From Sphingomonas sp. (GTDB lineage: Bacteria > Pseudomonadota > Alphaproteobacteria > Sphingomonadales > Sphingomonadaceae), in NCBI RefSeq assembly GCF_019749955.1, contig NZ_JAIEPC010000016.1:62001-126000 (forward strand): a DNA stretch of 64,000 nt, written 5' to 3'. Both the position numbers and the translations under genes were made by a program. Under the pieces are notes generated by a model. It saw nothing but the letters and a program-made list of their open reading frames with translations, had not been told where the DNA came from and ran no database searches. Below are positions 52,581-61,217 of the stretch, in pieces (position 1 is the first letter of the stretch; each line of letters begins with the position of its first letter).

Positions 52581-53512
52581 TGCAGCTTGGCCTCGACCAG
52601 CGGGATCATTTGCGCGGCGGCGGCGCGAATTTCGGCGTGCGGATCGTCGAGCATCGCGCGCAGCCGGGGCAGCGCCGCACCGGCATCGAGCGCGAGCCAT
52701 TCGCGCATCACGCCCCAGCGCACAAAATGCGCCGGATCGCGGCTCGCCAGGTCGAACACGTCGCCCGCATCGGCGCGCCCGGCGTGGCGCAACAGTGCTG
52801 CGAGCATCTGCGTGCGCGAGGCGATGTCGTCGAGCGCCGCGACGCGGACCAGCGCGCCGTCGCCCTGCGCATATTCGCGCATGACGGCGGCGCTGTCGGC
52901 GCGGACGGTCGCGGTTACGGTGACGATGTCACTCGTCGCGCCGTCGATCAGCTGGGCGTGGCTGCGTCCGTCAATGCGGCGGACCAGCCCGTCGACGAGC
53001 CGCACCGCGCCCACCGGACGGCAAGGCGGCGCATCTGCTGCGGTAAAATCGGGCGTCGCGGGCTCCGCGCGCCACAGCAGCAAGGTCGCACCGCCGCCGC
53101 GCTCATACCGCACCACCGACAAACGGCCGGGGACGACCACTGTGGTTGGCCGGGGGGCCGCCGCCAGCGTCGCCGCGGACAGTATGGCAGCCGTGATCGT
53201 AACGGCGGGATGCTCGAACAGGATCGCGCCGGTGCGCAGCGGATCGCGGCTGAAGCGCAGCGGCGGATCGATCCAGGCGTCTAGCGCCAGCGCATCGATC
53301 AGCGGCGCGATCAGATCAACCGCCCAGTCGGGATCGGCGAGCAGCACCATCGCGCGATCGGCAATCGATTCAGCGGAGGCATTGTCGCAATCGGCGAACA
53401 GCGCCGTCGCGCGGGCGTAGGGCGCACTCTGGCGCCAGTCCTGCGCGAGCATTGCCGAGGCAGCCTGCGCTTCGGTGAGTCGTGCACGTGCGGGCGGCGT
53501 TGCCTGCTGCAT
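52568..53512 (-). CDS. HEAT-repeat-like protein coupled to a small peptide gene
   Basis: The 314-residue protein starts with ATG 53512, whose A is the last base of the upstream peptide stop (TGATG). The middle, about residues 95-185, is beta-rich (TTVVVPGRLSVVRYERGGGATLLLWRAE). The C-terminal 100 residues (LVRVAALDDIASRTQMLAALLRH to LPRLRAMLDDPHAEIRAAAAQMI) look like HEAT repeats, which form protein- or peptide-binding surfaces. No catalytic motif is seen. The gene order peptide, HEAT-like, cupin-like suggests it presents the peptide to the metalloenzyme, which is inference. Confidence 0.65.
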   Translation of the reverse strand: MQQATPPARARLTEAQAASAMLAQDWRQSAPYARATALFADCDNASAESIADRAMVLLADPDWAVDLIAPLIDALALDAWIDPPLRFSRDPLRTGAILFEHPAVTITAAILSAATLAAAPRPTTVVVPGRLSVVRYERGGGATLLLWRAEPATPDFTAADAPPCRPVGAVRLVDGLVRRIDGRSHAQLIDGATSDIVTVTATVRADSAAVMREYAQGDGALVRVAALDDIASRTQMLAALLRHAGRADAGDVFDLASRDPAHFVRWGVMREWLALDAGAALPRLRAMLDDPHAEIRAAAAQMIPLVEAKLQCRD

Positions 53513-53673
53513 CACACCGCGCGCGGATCCATTTCGTAAACGATCACGGCGATCGCGACGATAATTTCAAAAATATCGTCGCCGACAATCTCGCCCATGC
53601 GGATGGCCCCACTGACCGCGACTTGGGTGCTAAGATCGACAATTTGATCAATATCGATACCAATGATGCCCAT
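53512..53673 (-). CDS. 53-residue peptide, candidate modified-peptide precursor
   Basis: This small open frame begins ATG 53673 with AAAGG 6 bases upstream and stops with TGA that overlaps the next ATG. The coupling and the ribosome binding site argue that it is real. The peptide starts MGIIGIDIDQIVDLSTQ and ends IVAIAVIVYEMDPRAV. It alternates acidic and aliphatic residues, has one Tyr, no Cys, and no signal peptide. Because it precedes HEAT-like and cupin-like genes, a ribosomally synthesised and modified peptide is possible. It could also be a small scaffold or regulatory protein. I do not recognise the family. Confidence 0.6.
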   Translation of the reverse strand: MGIIGIDIDQIVDLSTQVAVSGAIRMGEIVGDDIFEIIVAIAVIVYEMDPRAV

Positions 53674-53806
53674 AGCCAGCCTTTATTATCACTTCGAGGA
53701 AAGGTTAAGCGACGTTGCTTGGGCGGGAGAGTTAAATCGCTGAAAGGTTTCCCTGTGCTTGTTGCGGCTTGGCACGCCCCCGATGCTGTGTGTAAAGCCG
53801 CGCGCA

Positions 53807-54238
53807 ATGTCTCAGCCGCCGTTCGATCCCCGCATTTTCATGAGTTATGGCAAGCGCGCGCATGCGGGGCGGCTGGGGATTGAGTATCATGCGCATGGCC
53901 CCGATTGGGCCGAACTCGCGCTGCCCTATAATCCCGCGCTGATTGGCGATGAAACCAGTGGTGTGCTCGCGTCGGGGCCGATCCTGTCGATGATGGACAT
54001 GGCGACGAGTCTCGGCGTCTGGCTCAAGCTGGGCGAATTCCGCCCGCATGCGACGCTCGACCTGCGCATCGATTATCTGCGCCCCGCCACCCCCGGCAAG
54101 ACCGTGTACGGGCGGGGCGAATGCTATCGGATCACCCGCGCGATTTCGTTCGTGCGGGGGACCGCGCATGACGGCGACCCCGGCGATCCGCTCGCGCATG
54201 TCGCCGGCACCTTCATGTTTACCGAGGTGCAGCCATGA
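53807..54238 (+). CDS. PaaI-type hotdog thioesterase
   Basis: The 143-residue protein has the PaaI hotdog fold: LPYNPALIGDETSGVLASGPILSMMDMATSLGVW, a helix with the conserved Asp, and LRIDYLRPATPGKTVYGRGEC strands. It hydrolyses acyl-CoA thioesters in relatives. ATG 53807 is used; a longer in-frame start at 53759 has no support. Its stop overlaps the ATG of a second, related thioesterase (ATGA), so the two may form a heteromeric enzyme. Divergent from the peptide operon. Confidence 0.88.
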   Translation: MSQPPFDPRIFMSYGKRAHAGRLGIEYHAHGPDWAELALPYNPALIGDETSGVLASGPILSMMDMATSLGVWLKLGEFRPHATLDLRIDYLRPATPGKTVYGRGECYRITRAISFVRGTAHDGDPGDPLAHVAGTFMFTEVQP

Positions 54239-54624
54239 AGCTGCCGCCCTATGCCGATCTGCTCGGCCTGTCGGTCGAAGCAGGCGACATTGGCCCGCCG
54301 GTGTTGATGATGCCCTATTCGACCGATGTGATGGGGCGCCCCGGCTTCCTGCACGGCGGCGCGCTCGGCGGGCTGCTCGAAGTCGCGGCCATCGCGGCGC
54401 TGCGCCACGCGCTTGCGCTGGAGGATGCGGGCGACAGCCGGATCAAGCCGATCAACGTGACGGTCGATTTCATGCGCGGCGGCCGCGAGAAGGAAACGCG
54501 CGCGCTCGGCATCGTCACCCGGCTGGGCAACCGCGTCGCCAATGTCGAAGCGCATGCGTGGCAGGACGACCGCGACCGCCCGATCGCGTCGGCGCGGATG
54601 AATTACCTGATCGTGCGCGGGTGA
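54235..54624 (+). CDS. Second PaaI-type hotdog thioesterase
   Basis: The 129-residue protein has GRPGFLHGGALGGLLEVAAIAAL (the HGG loop typical of PaaI enzymes) and INVTVDFMRGGREKETRALG strands. It overlaps the previous thioesterase gene by 4 bases. The neighbouring pair probably form one functional unit of uncertain substrate. Confidence 0.88.
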   Translation: MKLPPYADLLGLSVEAGDIGPPVLMMPYSTDVMGRPGFLHGGALGGLLEVAAIAALRHALALEDAGDSRIKPINVTVDFMRGGREKETRALGIVTRLGNRVANVEAHAWQDDRDRPIASARMNYLIVRG

Positions 54625-54806
54625 AGCGCACGCGGTTGAGCGTCTGTACCCGCAAGGCACGCTTCGCGTCGGCGGCTGATGCGCTGGCGGTCGCGCGGAC
54701 GGCATCGGTGCTGCTGCGCCCCTATCGCTGCGACCGCTGCCGCCGGTTCCACCTGACCAGCCGGACCAAGGGGATGCGGATGGGGCGTTTGGAGGTCGAG
54801 GGCTGA
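54621..54806 (+). CDS. 61-residue protein with a Cys/His zinc-site motif
   Basis: A GTG start at 54621 overlaps the stop of the thioesterase gene (GTGA). The product has C9 and a C-x2-C pair (C37, C40) followed by H44 in RPYRCDRCRRFHLTSR, a likely zinc site, and is rich in Arg. Similar small proteins occur in other sphingomonads, by memory. It probably belongs to the thioesterase transcript. Role unknown; binding to nucleic acid is a guess from its charge. Confidence 0.7.
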   Translation: MKRTRLSVCTRKARFASAADALAVARTASVLLRPYRCDRCRRFHLTSRTKGMRMGRLEVEG

Positions 54807-54911
54807 CTGTGCCCTCAACCAACCCTGTCTCGCACGCGGGAGAGGGTCGGGTCTGGAATTGCAGATGCAGTCTGATCACGATATCTACAGACGTCGGAGA
54901 AGCGGCTGTAA

Positions 54912-55313
54912 ATGGAGTTTTTTTCAGTGCGGCGGATGTGCGCTCTATTTCTAGCAGCTTGCGCCTTCATTACGGCTCCGTCCATTGCCTGCGGGCCACC
55001 CTCATTCAATTTCGAGCGCAGGAGCGCGCGACTAAGTCCAACGGTCGACGACCAATTGACCGAAACGGTTGGCAACTTTCGACGGGCAAGCCCAGGATCG
55101 AGGCTCCGTCTCACGGCCTGGGGCGACGGCACGGGCACCACGGTTGCAAATCGACGCTTGGCGCTGCGGCGTGCGAACTCGGTTAGCGCCGCTCTTATCC
55201 GCCGGGGCATCCCGCGTCGGGCAATCGACATTAGCATTAGGTCAGCCCCCGCAGGCGAGCCTGGCGGTTGGGTTTGGGCCGAGGTGACGGGAGCGCAGGC
55301 AGGCTGCGGCTAG
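54912..55313 (+). CDS. Secreted small protein with OmpA-like domain
   Basis: The 133-residue product has a signal peptide (RMCALFLAACAFITAPSIACG; ATG 54936 is an alternative start). About 85 residues resembling an OmpA-like peptidoglycan-binding fold follow: TETVGNFRRASPGSRLRLTAWGDG, then ANRRLALRRANSVSAALIRRGIP. The RANSVSAALIRRGI helix is the most typical part. A Cys pair (in ACGPP and QAGCG) could form a disulfide. It is short and partly degenerate, so function is uncertain. GAGAAG precedes it. The 280 bases after it hold no gene. Confidence 0.6.
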   Translation: MEFFSVRRMCALFLAACAFITAPSIACGPPSFNFERRSARLSPTVDDQLTETVGNFRRASPGSRLRLTAWGDGTGTTVANRRLALRRANSVSAALIRRGIPRRAIDISIRSAPAGEPGGWVWAEVTGAQAGCG

Positions 55314-55593
55314 GAACGGGCGCAGGCGCTTTGCGGGAAACGATGCCGTTAGACGAGCCTGATGACGTCGGCTGACACGCCGACGTACATGCCCACGCGA
55401 TACCGGTTCGCGGTAATGTAGACCCAACCGCCCTTTGCCATGTGGTGTTATCGCCAGCGGCAGCCCCGAAAGAAAAGCCAAGCCCCGTGGCAAGCACGGG
55501 GCGACGAGCCAAAAGGAAAGGGATAAGTCAGGCACAAAAGCTCGTTAAAACTGCCCGTCGGCAATCCACCACAAACGGCCATTCCTTCGAGAC

Positions 55594-56544
55594 CTAACCC
55601 TCAACCACCCCCGCCGTCGCTCTACGATTGACCCGCAGTTCGAACACATCAGGCCGACTATAATGGCCGTCGGTGTCGAGCGCCGCTAGTTCGCGGTCGA
55701 TCATCCGCATATCGAGTGTCGCGGCAATGATCTCCGCCTGCGATCCCGCCTCGGCCAGCACCGCGCCATCGGGGGCGTAGATCGCGCTGCCGCCATTTTG
55801 CAGTTGCTCGTCGGGAATTTGCCGGATCAGTGCCTCCGCCTCGGCATCGCCGCCCACCCGCGCGAGGCCGTCGAGCAGGTCGTCGCGGTGCTGGATCGTC
55901 GCCGCCGACAGCACGAAGCAGCGCCCTTCAAAGGCATAATGCCGCGCGGCGACCGCATACATGTCGCGCGCGCTCGGCCATGCGGCGACGTGGATATGCT
56001 CGCCAGCGTGATGCATCGCCGCGCGCGCGAACGGCATCCAATGTTCCCAGCAAATGAGGTTCCCGAGCCGCCCCCAGGGCGCTTCATGCACATCAAGCGT
56101 CGAGCCATCGCCGCGCGCCCAGATCAGCCGCTCGCCATGCGTCGGCACGAGCTTGCGGTGCGGCAGCGGCGCTGTGCCGGGGCGGAAGATATACTGGGTG
56201 TTGGTCAGACTCGACCGCACCCGTGCATGCGCGCCGACCGACACGCATATGCCGCTCTTGTCGACCAGTGCTTGCAGCGGCTCAAAGCGCGGATCGTCGT
56301 CGCGCACGGCCTGCTCGAGCATCAGCGCGTGGAGCGCCTTCGCCCCCGGGTGATCCCAGAGCGCCGCGCCCGCCGCTTCGTCGAGCCACAGCGGATAGCC
56401 GCCGAGGAAGGTTTCGCCGAACGCGATGACCTCGGCGCCCTCGTCGACCGCGCGCGCGACATGATCGACGAGCGCGGTGATCCCGTCCGAAATCGCGAGC
56501 GGGATCGGCGCTGCCTGGACGATTGCTGCTTTCACGTGCTTCAT
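55594..56544 (-). CDS. Nitrilase-family carbon-nitrogen hydrolase
   Basis: The 316-residue enzyme has the complete catalytic triad of the nitrilase superfamily: E44 in AFGETFLGG, K131 in PHRKLVPTHGERLIW and C165 in LICWEHWMP. The CWEHWMP and LVPTHGER motifs match true nitrilases, so hydrolysis of a nitrile to the acid plus ammonia is likely; an amidase is less likely. The ATG at 56544 overlaps the stop of era by 4 bases (ATGA), so it is translated from the era operon. An upstream in-frame start lies within era and is not used. Confidence 0.9.
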   Translation of the reverse strand: MKHVKAAIVQAAPIPLAISDGITALVDHVARAVDEGAEVIAFGETFLGGYPLWLDEAAGAALWDHPGAKALHALMLEQAVRDDDPRFEPLQALVDKSGICVSVGAHARVRSSLTNTQYIFRPGTAPLPHRKLVPTHGERLIWARGDGSTLDVHEAPWGRLGNLICWEHWMPFARAAMHHAGEHIHVAAWPSARDMYAVAARHYAFEGRCFVLSAATIQHRDDLLDGLARVGGDAEAEALIRQIPDEQLQNGGSAIYAPDGAVLAEAGSQAEIIAATLDMRMIDRELAALDTDGHYSRPDVFELRVNRRATAGVVEG

Positions 56545-57440
56545 TCGACCCAGTCCAGCCCCATGTCGCGGTAGACGCCGCGATCCTCGTCCCAATTCTC
56601 CTTCACCTTCACGTGGAGGTAAAGGTGGACTTTGCGCTCCATCAGCATCGACAGTTCGGCGCGGGCGCGGGCGCCGATTTCCTTGATCCGCGCGCCGCCC
56701 TTGCCAAGCACGATCGCGCGCTGGGTGGTGCGCGCGACGAGGATTTGCTGGTGGATTTCGACCGACCCGTCCTCGCGTTCCTTATATTGTTCGGTCTCGA
56801 CTGCGCTGTCATAGGGTAGCTCGGCGTGGAGCTGGAGGTAGAGTTGCTCGCGCGTTACTTCGGCGGCGAGCGACCGTTCGCTGGCGTCGGACACCTGATC
56901 GGCGGGGAAATGCCACGGCCCCACGGGCATCTCGGCGGCAAGCGCGGCTTTGAGCTCGGGCAGGCCATCGCCGGTGGTCGCGCTGACGAAAAACGTCTCG
57001 GCGAACGGCACCTTGGCGTTGAGCGTTTCGGCATGCACCAGCAGCCGCGCCTTGTCGGCAAGGTCGACCTTGTTGAGGATCAGGAACTTCTTCTCGCGCC
57101 GCCCCGCCAGCCCTTCGGCAATCGGCAGCACCTTTGGGCCGAGCCCGCCTTTGGCGTCGACCACCATCGCGATCAGGTCGGCGCCTTCCGCCCCGCTCCA
57201 CGCGGCGGCGACCATCGCGCGGTCGAGGCGGCGCTTGGGCTCGAAAATGCCGGGCGTGTCGACGAGCAGGATTTGCGTGTCGCCTTCGAGCGCCACGCCC
57301 ATCAGCCGGACGCGCGTGGTCTGCGCCTTGGGGCTGACGATCGCGACTTTCTGACCGACCAGGCCATTGACGAGCGTCGACTTGCCCGCGTTGGGGGCAC
57401 CGACGACGGCGACGAGGCCGCATTTTTGGGTTTCAGTCAT
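56541..57440 (-). CDS. era: GTPase Era
   Basis: Era is an essential GTPase that binds 16S rRNA during 30S maturation. The 299-residue protein has GAPNAGKST (G1), DTPGIF (G3) and NKVD (G4), then a KH domain at about 215-290 (GGARIKEIGARARAELSMLM). The first AUG is at 57440; a TTG codon just upstream is not likely. It belongs to a minus-strand block with lepB and rnc upstream, the standard order, here with an added GNAT gene. Confidence 0.97.
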   Translation of the reverse strand: MTETQKCGLVAVVGAPNAGKSTLVNGLVGQKVAIVSPKAQTTRVRLMGVALEGDTQILLVDTPGIFEPKRRLDRAMVAAAWSGAEGADLIAMVVDAKGGLGPKVLPIAEGLAGRREKKFLILNKVDLADKARLLVHAETLNAKVPFAETFFVSATTGDGLPELKAALAAEMPVGPWHFPADQVSDASERSLAAEVTREQLYLQLHAELPYDSAVETEQYKEREDGSVEIHQQILVARTTQRAIVLGKGGARIKEIGARARAELSMLMERKVHLYLHVKVKENWDEDRGVYRDMGLDWVE

Positions 57441-57588
57441 CAACTTGTTCCGTCACCCTGGACTTGGTCCGGGCTCCACTGGGGTTCTGGCATGGCATGG
57501 GTTGCTCTTGCGCCAGCATGCGTGCCTCGACAATCCAATATCAGCAATGCCTGTGCGCTAACCGCGATCACCACACGGACAGTTGTGT

Positions 57589-58083
57589 TCATGCATAAAA
57601 GGCGGGGTGATAGCGCACATCGCCCTTTGGCGTTGCCCCTCTAAGCGTCAGTTGCTGAAAATAGGGGTGGGCTTCGCTATTGCACGTCAACTGGGGATCG
57701 TGCGCGAATCCGAAGCGACCATAATAAGCGGGATAGCCCAGCAACACGCACCCATCGGCCTTCAATGCCTTGATGCGTTCGATCCCTTCGCGGATCAGGG
57801 CGCTGCCGATGCCGAGCGATTGCAAACCCGGTTTGACCGACACCGGGCCGAGAACGAACCAGTTGCCGGGCTGGTTGTCGATCGTGACGCGCGAGAAGGC
57901 GATGTGGCCAATGATTTCGGCGTCGCGCTCGGCGACCAGCGAAACGGCCAGTGCGCCATCTGCGCGGAGCGCGTTGATCAGGTCCTGCTCATCCCCTTGG
58001 CTGTACGGCATGGGTTTGAAGGCAGCTTGGGTGATCTCGTAGATTGTCTGGACGTCCTCAGGACGCTCGTCTCTGATGTGCAT
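57589..58083 (-). CDS. GNAT-family N-acetyltransferase
   Basis: The 164-residue protein has a GNAT fold: an N-terminal IRDERPEDVQTIYEITQAAF, the acetyl-CoA-binding motif GLQSLGIGSALIREGI (Q/RxxGxG/A type) and the C-terminal YYGRFGF block. It resembles YhbS-type acetyltransferases. The ATG at 58083 is 9 bases after the rnc stop, so it lies inside the rnc-era transcript. The substrate is unknown. Confidence 0.9.
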   Translation of the reverse strand: MHIRDERPEDVQTIYEITQAAFKPMPYSQGDEQDLINALRADGALAVSLVAERDAEIIGHIAFSRVTIDNQPGNWFVLGPVSVKPGLQSLGIGSALIREGIERIKALKADGCVLLGYPAYYGRFGFAHDPQLTCNSEAHPYFQQLTLRGATPKGDVRYHPAFYA

Positions 58084-58092
58084 GAGCCGTGC

Positions 58093-58761
58093 CTACCCCT
58101 CCAACTGCCCCAACAGCGCCTGCGCCGCCGCCGTTTCCGCTTCCTGTTTGGAGGCGCCGGTGGCGGTTGCTTCCGCGAGCTTGCCGATCGTCACCTGCAC
58201 CGTGAAGCGCGGGGCGTGGTGAGGGCCGGAGCGTTCGACGATGCTATATTCGGGCGGGCGGCGGTTGTGCGCGGCGGCCCATTCCTGGAGCGCGGATTTG
58301 GGATGCTGCGGCGCGCGGATGTCGCGTTCGATGCGGGTCGCCCAGAGCGCTCGCACCGCCGCGCGCGCCGCCTCCAGCCCATGATCGAGGTAGAGCGCGC
58401 CGATCAATGCTTCGAGCGCGTCGCCAAGCACATTGTCGCTGTCGAACGCGCCGTCGTCGCGCGCTTGCTTGCCGAGCTTCAACTGCGCGGGGAGCGATAG
58501 TTCGCGCGCGATTTCGGCGCAGACCGGGCCGGTCACCAAGGCATTCAGCCGCTTCGACAGCGCGCCCTCGGCTTCGTTCGGGAAACGCGCGAACAGCCAC
58601 TCGGCGATCGTCAGTCCCAGCACGCGGTCGCCGAGAAATTCGAGCCGTTCGTAATTCGCCGCCGCCTGGCTGCCGTGCGTGACGGCGCGCTCGTATAGCG
58701 CGAAGTCACGCGGCACGGCGCCCAGAGACCGCGCGACCCAATCGGCCAGATCGCCGCTCAA
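58093..58761 (-). CDS. rnc: Ribonuclease III
   Basis: RNase III cuts double-stranded RNA, including rRNA precursors. From the start the protein has 222 residues. The signature ERLEFLGDRVL is at residues 38-48, ALEALIGALYLDHG holds further catalytic acids, and a C-terminal dsRNA-binding domain carries PPEYSIVERSGPHHAPRFTVQV and GASKQEAETAAAQALL. The start appears to be TTG 58761, which overlaps the stop of lepB (TTGA), with AAAGG a few bases before. The longer frame upstream runs through lepB and is not coding. Confidence 0.95.
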   Translation of the reverse strand: MSGDLADWVARSLGAVPRDFALYERAVTHGSQAAANYERLEFLGDRVLGLTIAEWLFARFPNEAEGALSKRLNALVTGPVCAEIARELSLPAQLKLGKQARDDGAFDSDNVLGDALEALIGALYLDHGLEAARAAVRALWATRIERDIRAPQHPKSALQEWAAAHNRRPPEYSIVERSGPHHAPRFTVQVTIGKLAEATATGASKQEAETAAAQALLGQLEG

Positions 58762-59582
58762 AAGCCTTTGCCGATCCGGTCGCCGCGCGCCGCCGAGAAC
58801 CACGTCCACGGCAGCAGCCACGACGCGCTGCCATCGGTCGAGAAGAAAGTGAATTGCGCGCGGCCGACCAGATTTTCCACCGGCACAAAGCCGATCCCCT
58901 GACCCGGTATCTGGGGAAAGCGGCTGTCGAGACTGTCGTCGCGGTTGTCGCCCATCATGAACACATGGCCGGCGGGCACCGTGAACAGCTCGGTGTCGTC
59001 GGCCGCCGTGGTCCCGCGATCGAGCACGGCATAGCTCTTTCCGTTCGGCAGCGTCTCGCGATATTGGCGATAGCGGCAATAGGCTTTGCCGAAACTCTGC
59101 TCGGCAAAAGGCGCGGCGCAGCCGTAATTGGGGCTGGCCGGGATCACGAAATCCTCGACCGGCTCCTGCCGCACGGCGACGCCGTTGAGGATGATCTGGC
59201 CGTGGCGCAGCTGGATCGTGTCACCGGGCAGGCCAATGACACGCTTGATATAGTCCTCGCGGTCGAGCGGCGGCGCCTTGAACACCGCGACATCGCCGCG
59301 TTCGGGCAGCCGCGCCAGGATACGCCCGGGGATCAGCGGCACGCTGAACGGCAGGCTGTGGCGCGAAAAGCCGTAGGAGAATTTCGACACCACCAGATAA
59401 TCGCCGATGTACAGGCGCGGCAGCATCGATTCCGACGGGATGACGAAGGGCGAGAAGATGAAGCTGCGCAGCAGCGTGAACAGGATTGCCAGCCGCACCA
59501 GAAACCACAAGGTCTCGCGCCACTCCGCGCGCGCGGGTCGCGTTGGGGCGGCGGCAATCGGGGTGGCGGTCATATCATCCAT
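58758..59582 (-). CDS. lepB: Signal peptidase I
   Basis: LepB removes signal peptides at the inner membrane. The protein of about 274 residues has a membrane segment (TLWFLVRLAILFTLLRSFIF, about 24-43). The catalytic Ser52 is in PSESMLPRL and the Lys113 in DYIKRVIGLPGD. FMMGDNRDDSLDSR is the conserved box E. ATG 59582 is chosen; ATG 59573 also fits. It is the first gene of lepB-rnc-GNAT-era-nitrilase and diverges from pgi. Confidence 0.96.
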   Translation of the reverse strand: MDDMTATPIAAAPTRPARAEWRETLWFLVRLAILFTLLRSFIFSPFVIPSESMLPRLYIGDYLVVSKFSYGFSRHSLPFSVPLIPGRILARLPERGDVAVFKAPPLDREDYIKRVIGLPGDTIQLRHGQIILNGVAVRQEPVEDFVIPASPNYGCAAPFAEQSFGKAYCRYRQYRETLPNGKSYAVLDRGTTAADDTELFTVPAGHVFMMGDNRDDSLDSRFPQIPGQGIGFVPVENLVGRAQFTFFSTDGSASWLLPWTWFSAARGDRIGKGF

Positions 59583-59707
59583 TATGCGCGCGCTTTGCGG
59601 CGGGCGAGGGCGGCGCGTCAAGTATCGGGGTCAAGCCGGGGGTGGCGGCGGCGCGGGCGCAGTGCTAGCGCGCGGGCATCCCCGATGCAGCCACAGGAGC
59701 CCCTGCC

Positions 59708-61201
59708 ATGACCGCCGACTGGCACGCGATCGAAACGCTCGACCCGCCCCGGCTCGAAGCATTGTTCGCCAATGATCCCGATCGGCTGGCGCGCTTTTCG
59801 ATCGATGTTGCAGGACTCCACTTCGACTGGTCGAAGACGCATCTGACGGCGGATGCGGTGGCGGCGTTTGAGGGACTCGCCAAGGCGCAGGGCTTTGCCG
59901 CCAAGCGCGAGGCGCTGTTCGCGGGCGAGCCGGTCAACGCCACGGAAGGCCGCGCGGCCGAACACAGCGCCGAACGCGGCGAAGGGAGCGAGGAAGCGGT
60001 CGCGCGCGCGGCGCAACTCCACGCCCGCATGCGCGCGCTGATCGATGCGATTGAGGCGGGCGCGCTCGGCCCGGTGCGGAATATCCTGCACATCGGCATT
60101 GGCGGGTCGGCGCTGGGGCCCGACCTGCTGATCGACGCGCTTGGCCGTGACGACGCGCGCTATGATGTCGCGATCGTCTCGAACATCGACGGCTGCGCGC
60201 TTGAAGCCGCTTTCGCGCAGTTCGAACCCGATGCGACTTTGGTCGTGGTGGCGTCCAAAACCTTCACCACCACCGAAACTCTGCTGAATGCGACGAGCGC
60301 GCTGCAATGGCTGCGCGAGGGCGGGGTCGATGATCCCTATGGCCGGGTGATCGCGCTGACCGCCGCGCCCGACAAGGCCGTCGAATGGGGCGTCGATGAA
60401 ACCCGCGTGTTGCCCTTCGCCGAGTCGGTGGGCGGGCGCTATTCGCTCTGGTCGTCGATCGGGTTTCCGGCAGCGCTCGCGCTGGGTTGGGATGCGTTTG
60501 AGGAGTTGCTCGACGGTGCGGGCGAGATGGACCGGCATTTCCGGCTCGCCGCCGCGCATGAAAATGCGCCGATGCTCGCGGCCTTTGGCGACCTGTTCTA
60601 CACGCAAGTGAAAGGCGCCGAGACCCGCGCGGTGTTCGCTTATGACGAGCGGCTGCGGCTGTTGCCGAGCTATCTCCAGCAGCTTGAGATGGAATCGAAC
60701 GGCAAGGCGGCCGGGCTCGATGGCAAGCCGGTCGGGCGTCACACTGCGCCGATCACCTGGGGCGGGGTGGGGACGGATGCGCAGCATGCGGTGTTTCAGT
60801 TGCTCCACCAGGGCACGCATCTGGTGCCGGTCGAATTTGTCGCAGTGACTGAACCGGGCGATGCGCTTGATGAGGAGCATCACCGCCAGTTGCTGCTCAA
60901 TTGCTTCGCGCAAGGTGCCGCGCTGATGAAGGGCCGCGCCAACGATGCCGACCCGGCGCGCGCCTATCCGGGCGACCGCCCGAGCGCGACGATCCTGATC
61001 GAAAGCCTCGACGCGCACAGCCTTGGCGCGCTGATCGCTTTCTATGAACAGCGCGTGTTCGTGAGTGCGGCGCTGCTCGGGATCAACCCGTTCGACCAGT
61101 TCGGCGTCGAACTCGGCAAGGAAATGGCCAAGGCGGCGGGGGCAGGGGGGCTGGATTTTGACCCCTCGACCACCGATTTGATCAAGCGCGCGCTGGGATA
61201 A
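59708..61201 (+). CDS. pgi: Glucose-6-phosphate isomerase
   Basis: Pgi interconverts glucose-6-phosphate and fructose-6-phosphate. The 497-residue protein has ILHIGIGGSALGPDLL, then VVASKTFTTTETL (phosphate loop) and VGGRYSLWSSIGFP. Signature 2 is represented by GALIAFYEQRVFVSAALLGINPFDQFGVELGK. It starts at ATG 59708 with GGAGCCCCTGCC upstream. A palindromic repeat follows its end. Confidence 0.97.
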   Translation: MTADWHAIETLDPPRLEALFANDPDRLARFSIDVAGLHFDWSKTHLTADAVAAFEGLAKAQGFAAKREALFAGEPVNATEGRAAEHSAERGEGSEEAVARAAQLHARMRALIDAIEAGALGPVRNILHIGIGGSALGPDLLIDALGRDDARYDVAIVSNIDGCALEAAFAQFEPDATLVVVASKTFTTTETLLNATSALQWLREGGVDDPYGRVIALTAAPDKAVEWGVDETRVLPFAESVGGRYSLWSSIGFPAALALGWDAFEELLDGAGEMDRHFRLAAAHENAPMLAAFGDLFYTQVKGAETRAVFAYDERLRLLPSYLQQLEMESNGKAAGLDGKPVGRHTAPITWGGVGTDAQHAVFQLLHQGTHLVPVEFVAVTEPGDALDEEHHRQLLLNCFAQGAALMKGRANDADPARAYPGDRPSATILIESLDAHSLGALIAFYEQRVFVSAALLGINPFDQFGVELGKEMAKAAGAGGLDFDPSTTDLIKRALG

Positions 61202-61217
61202 CGCATCAACATATCGA

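Noticed and set aside
57456-57473. CCCTGGACTTGGTCCGGG, like a common sphingomonad palindrome
   Set aside because: Only one copy was seen in this window and it is short, so it is not listed as a repeat.
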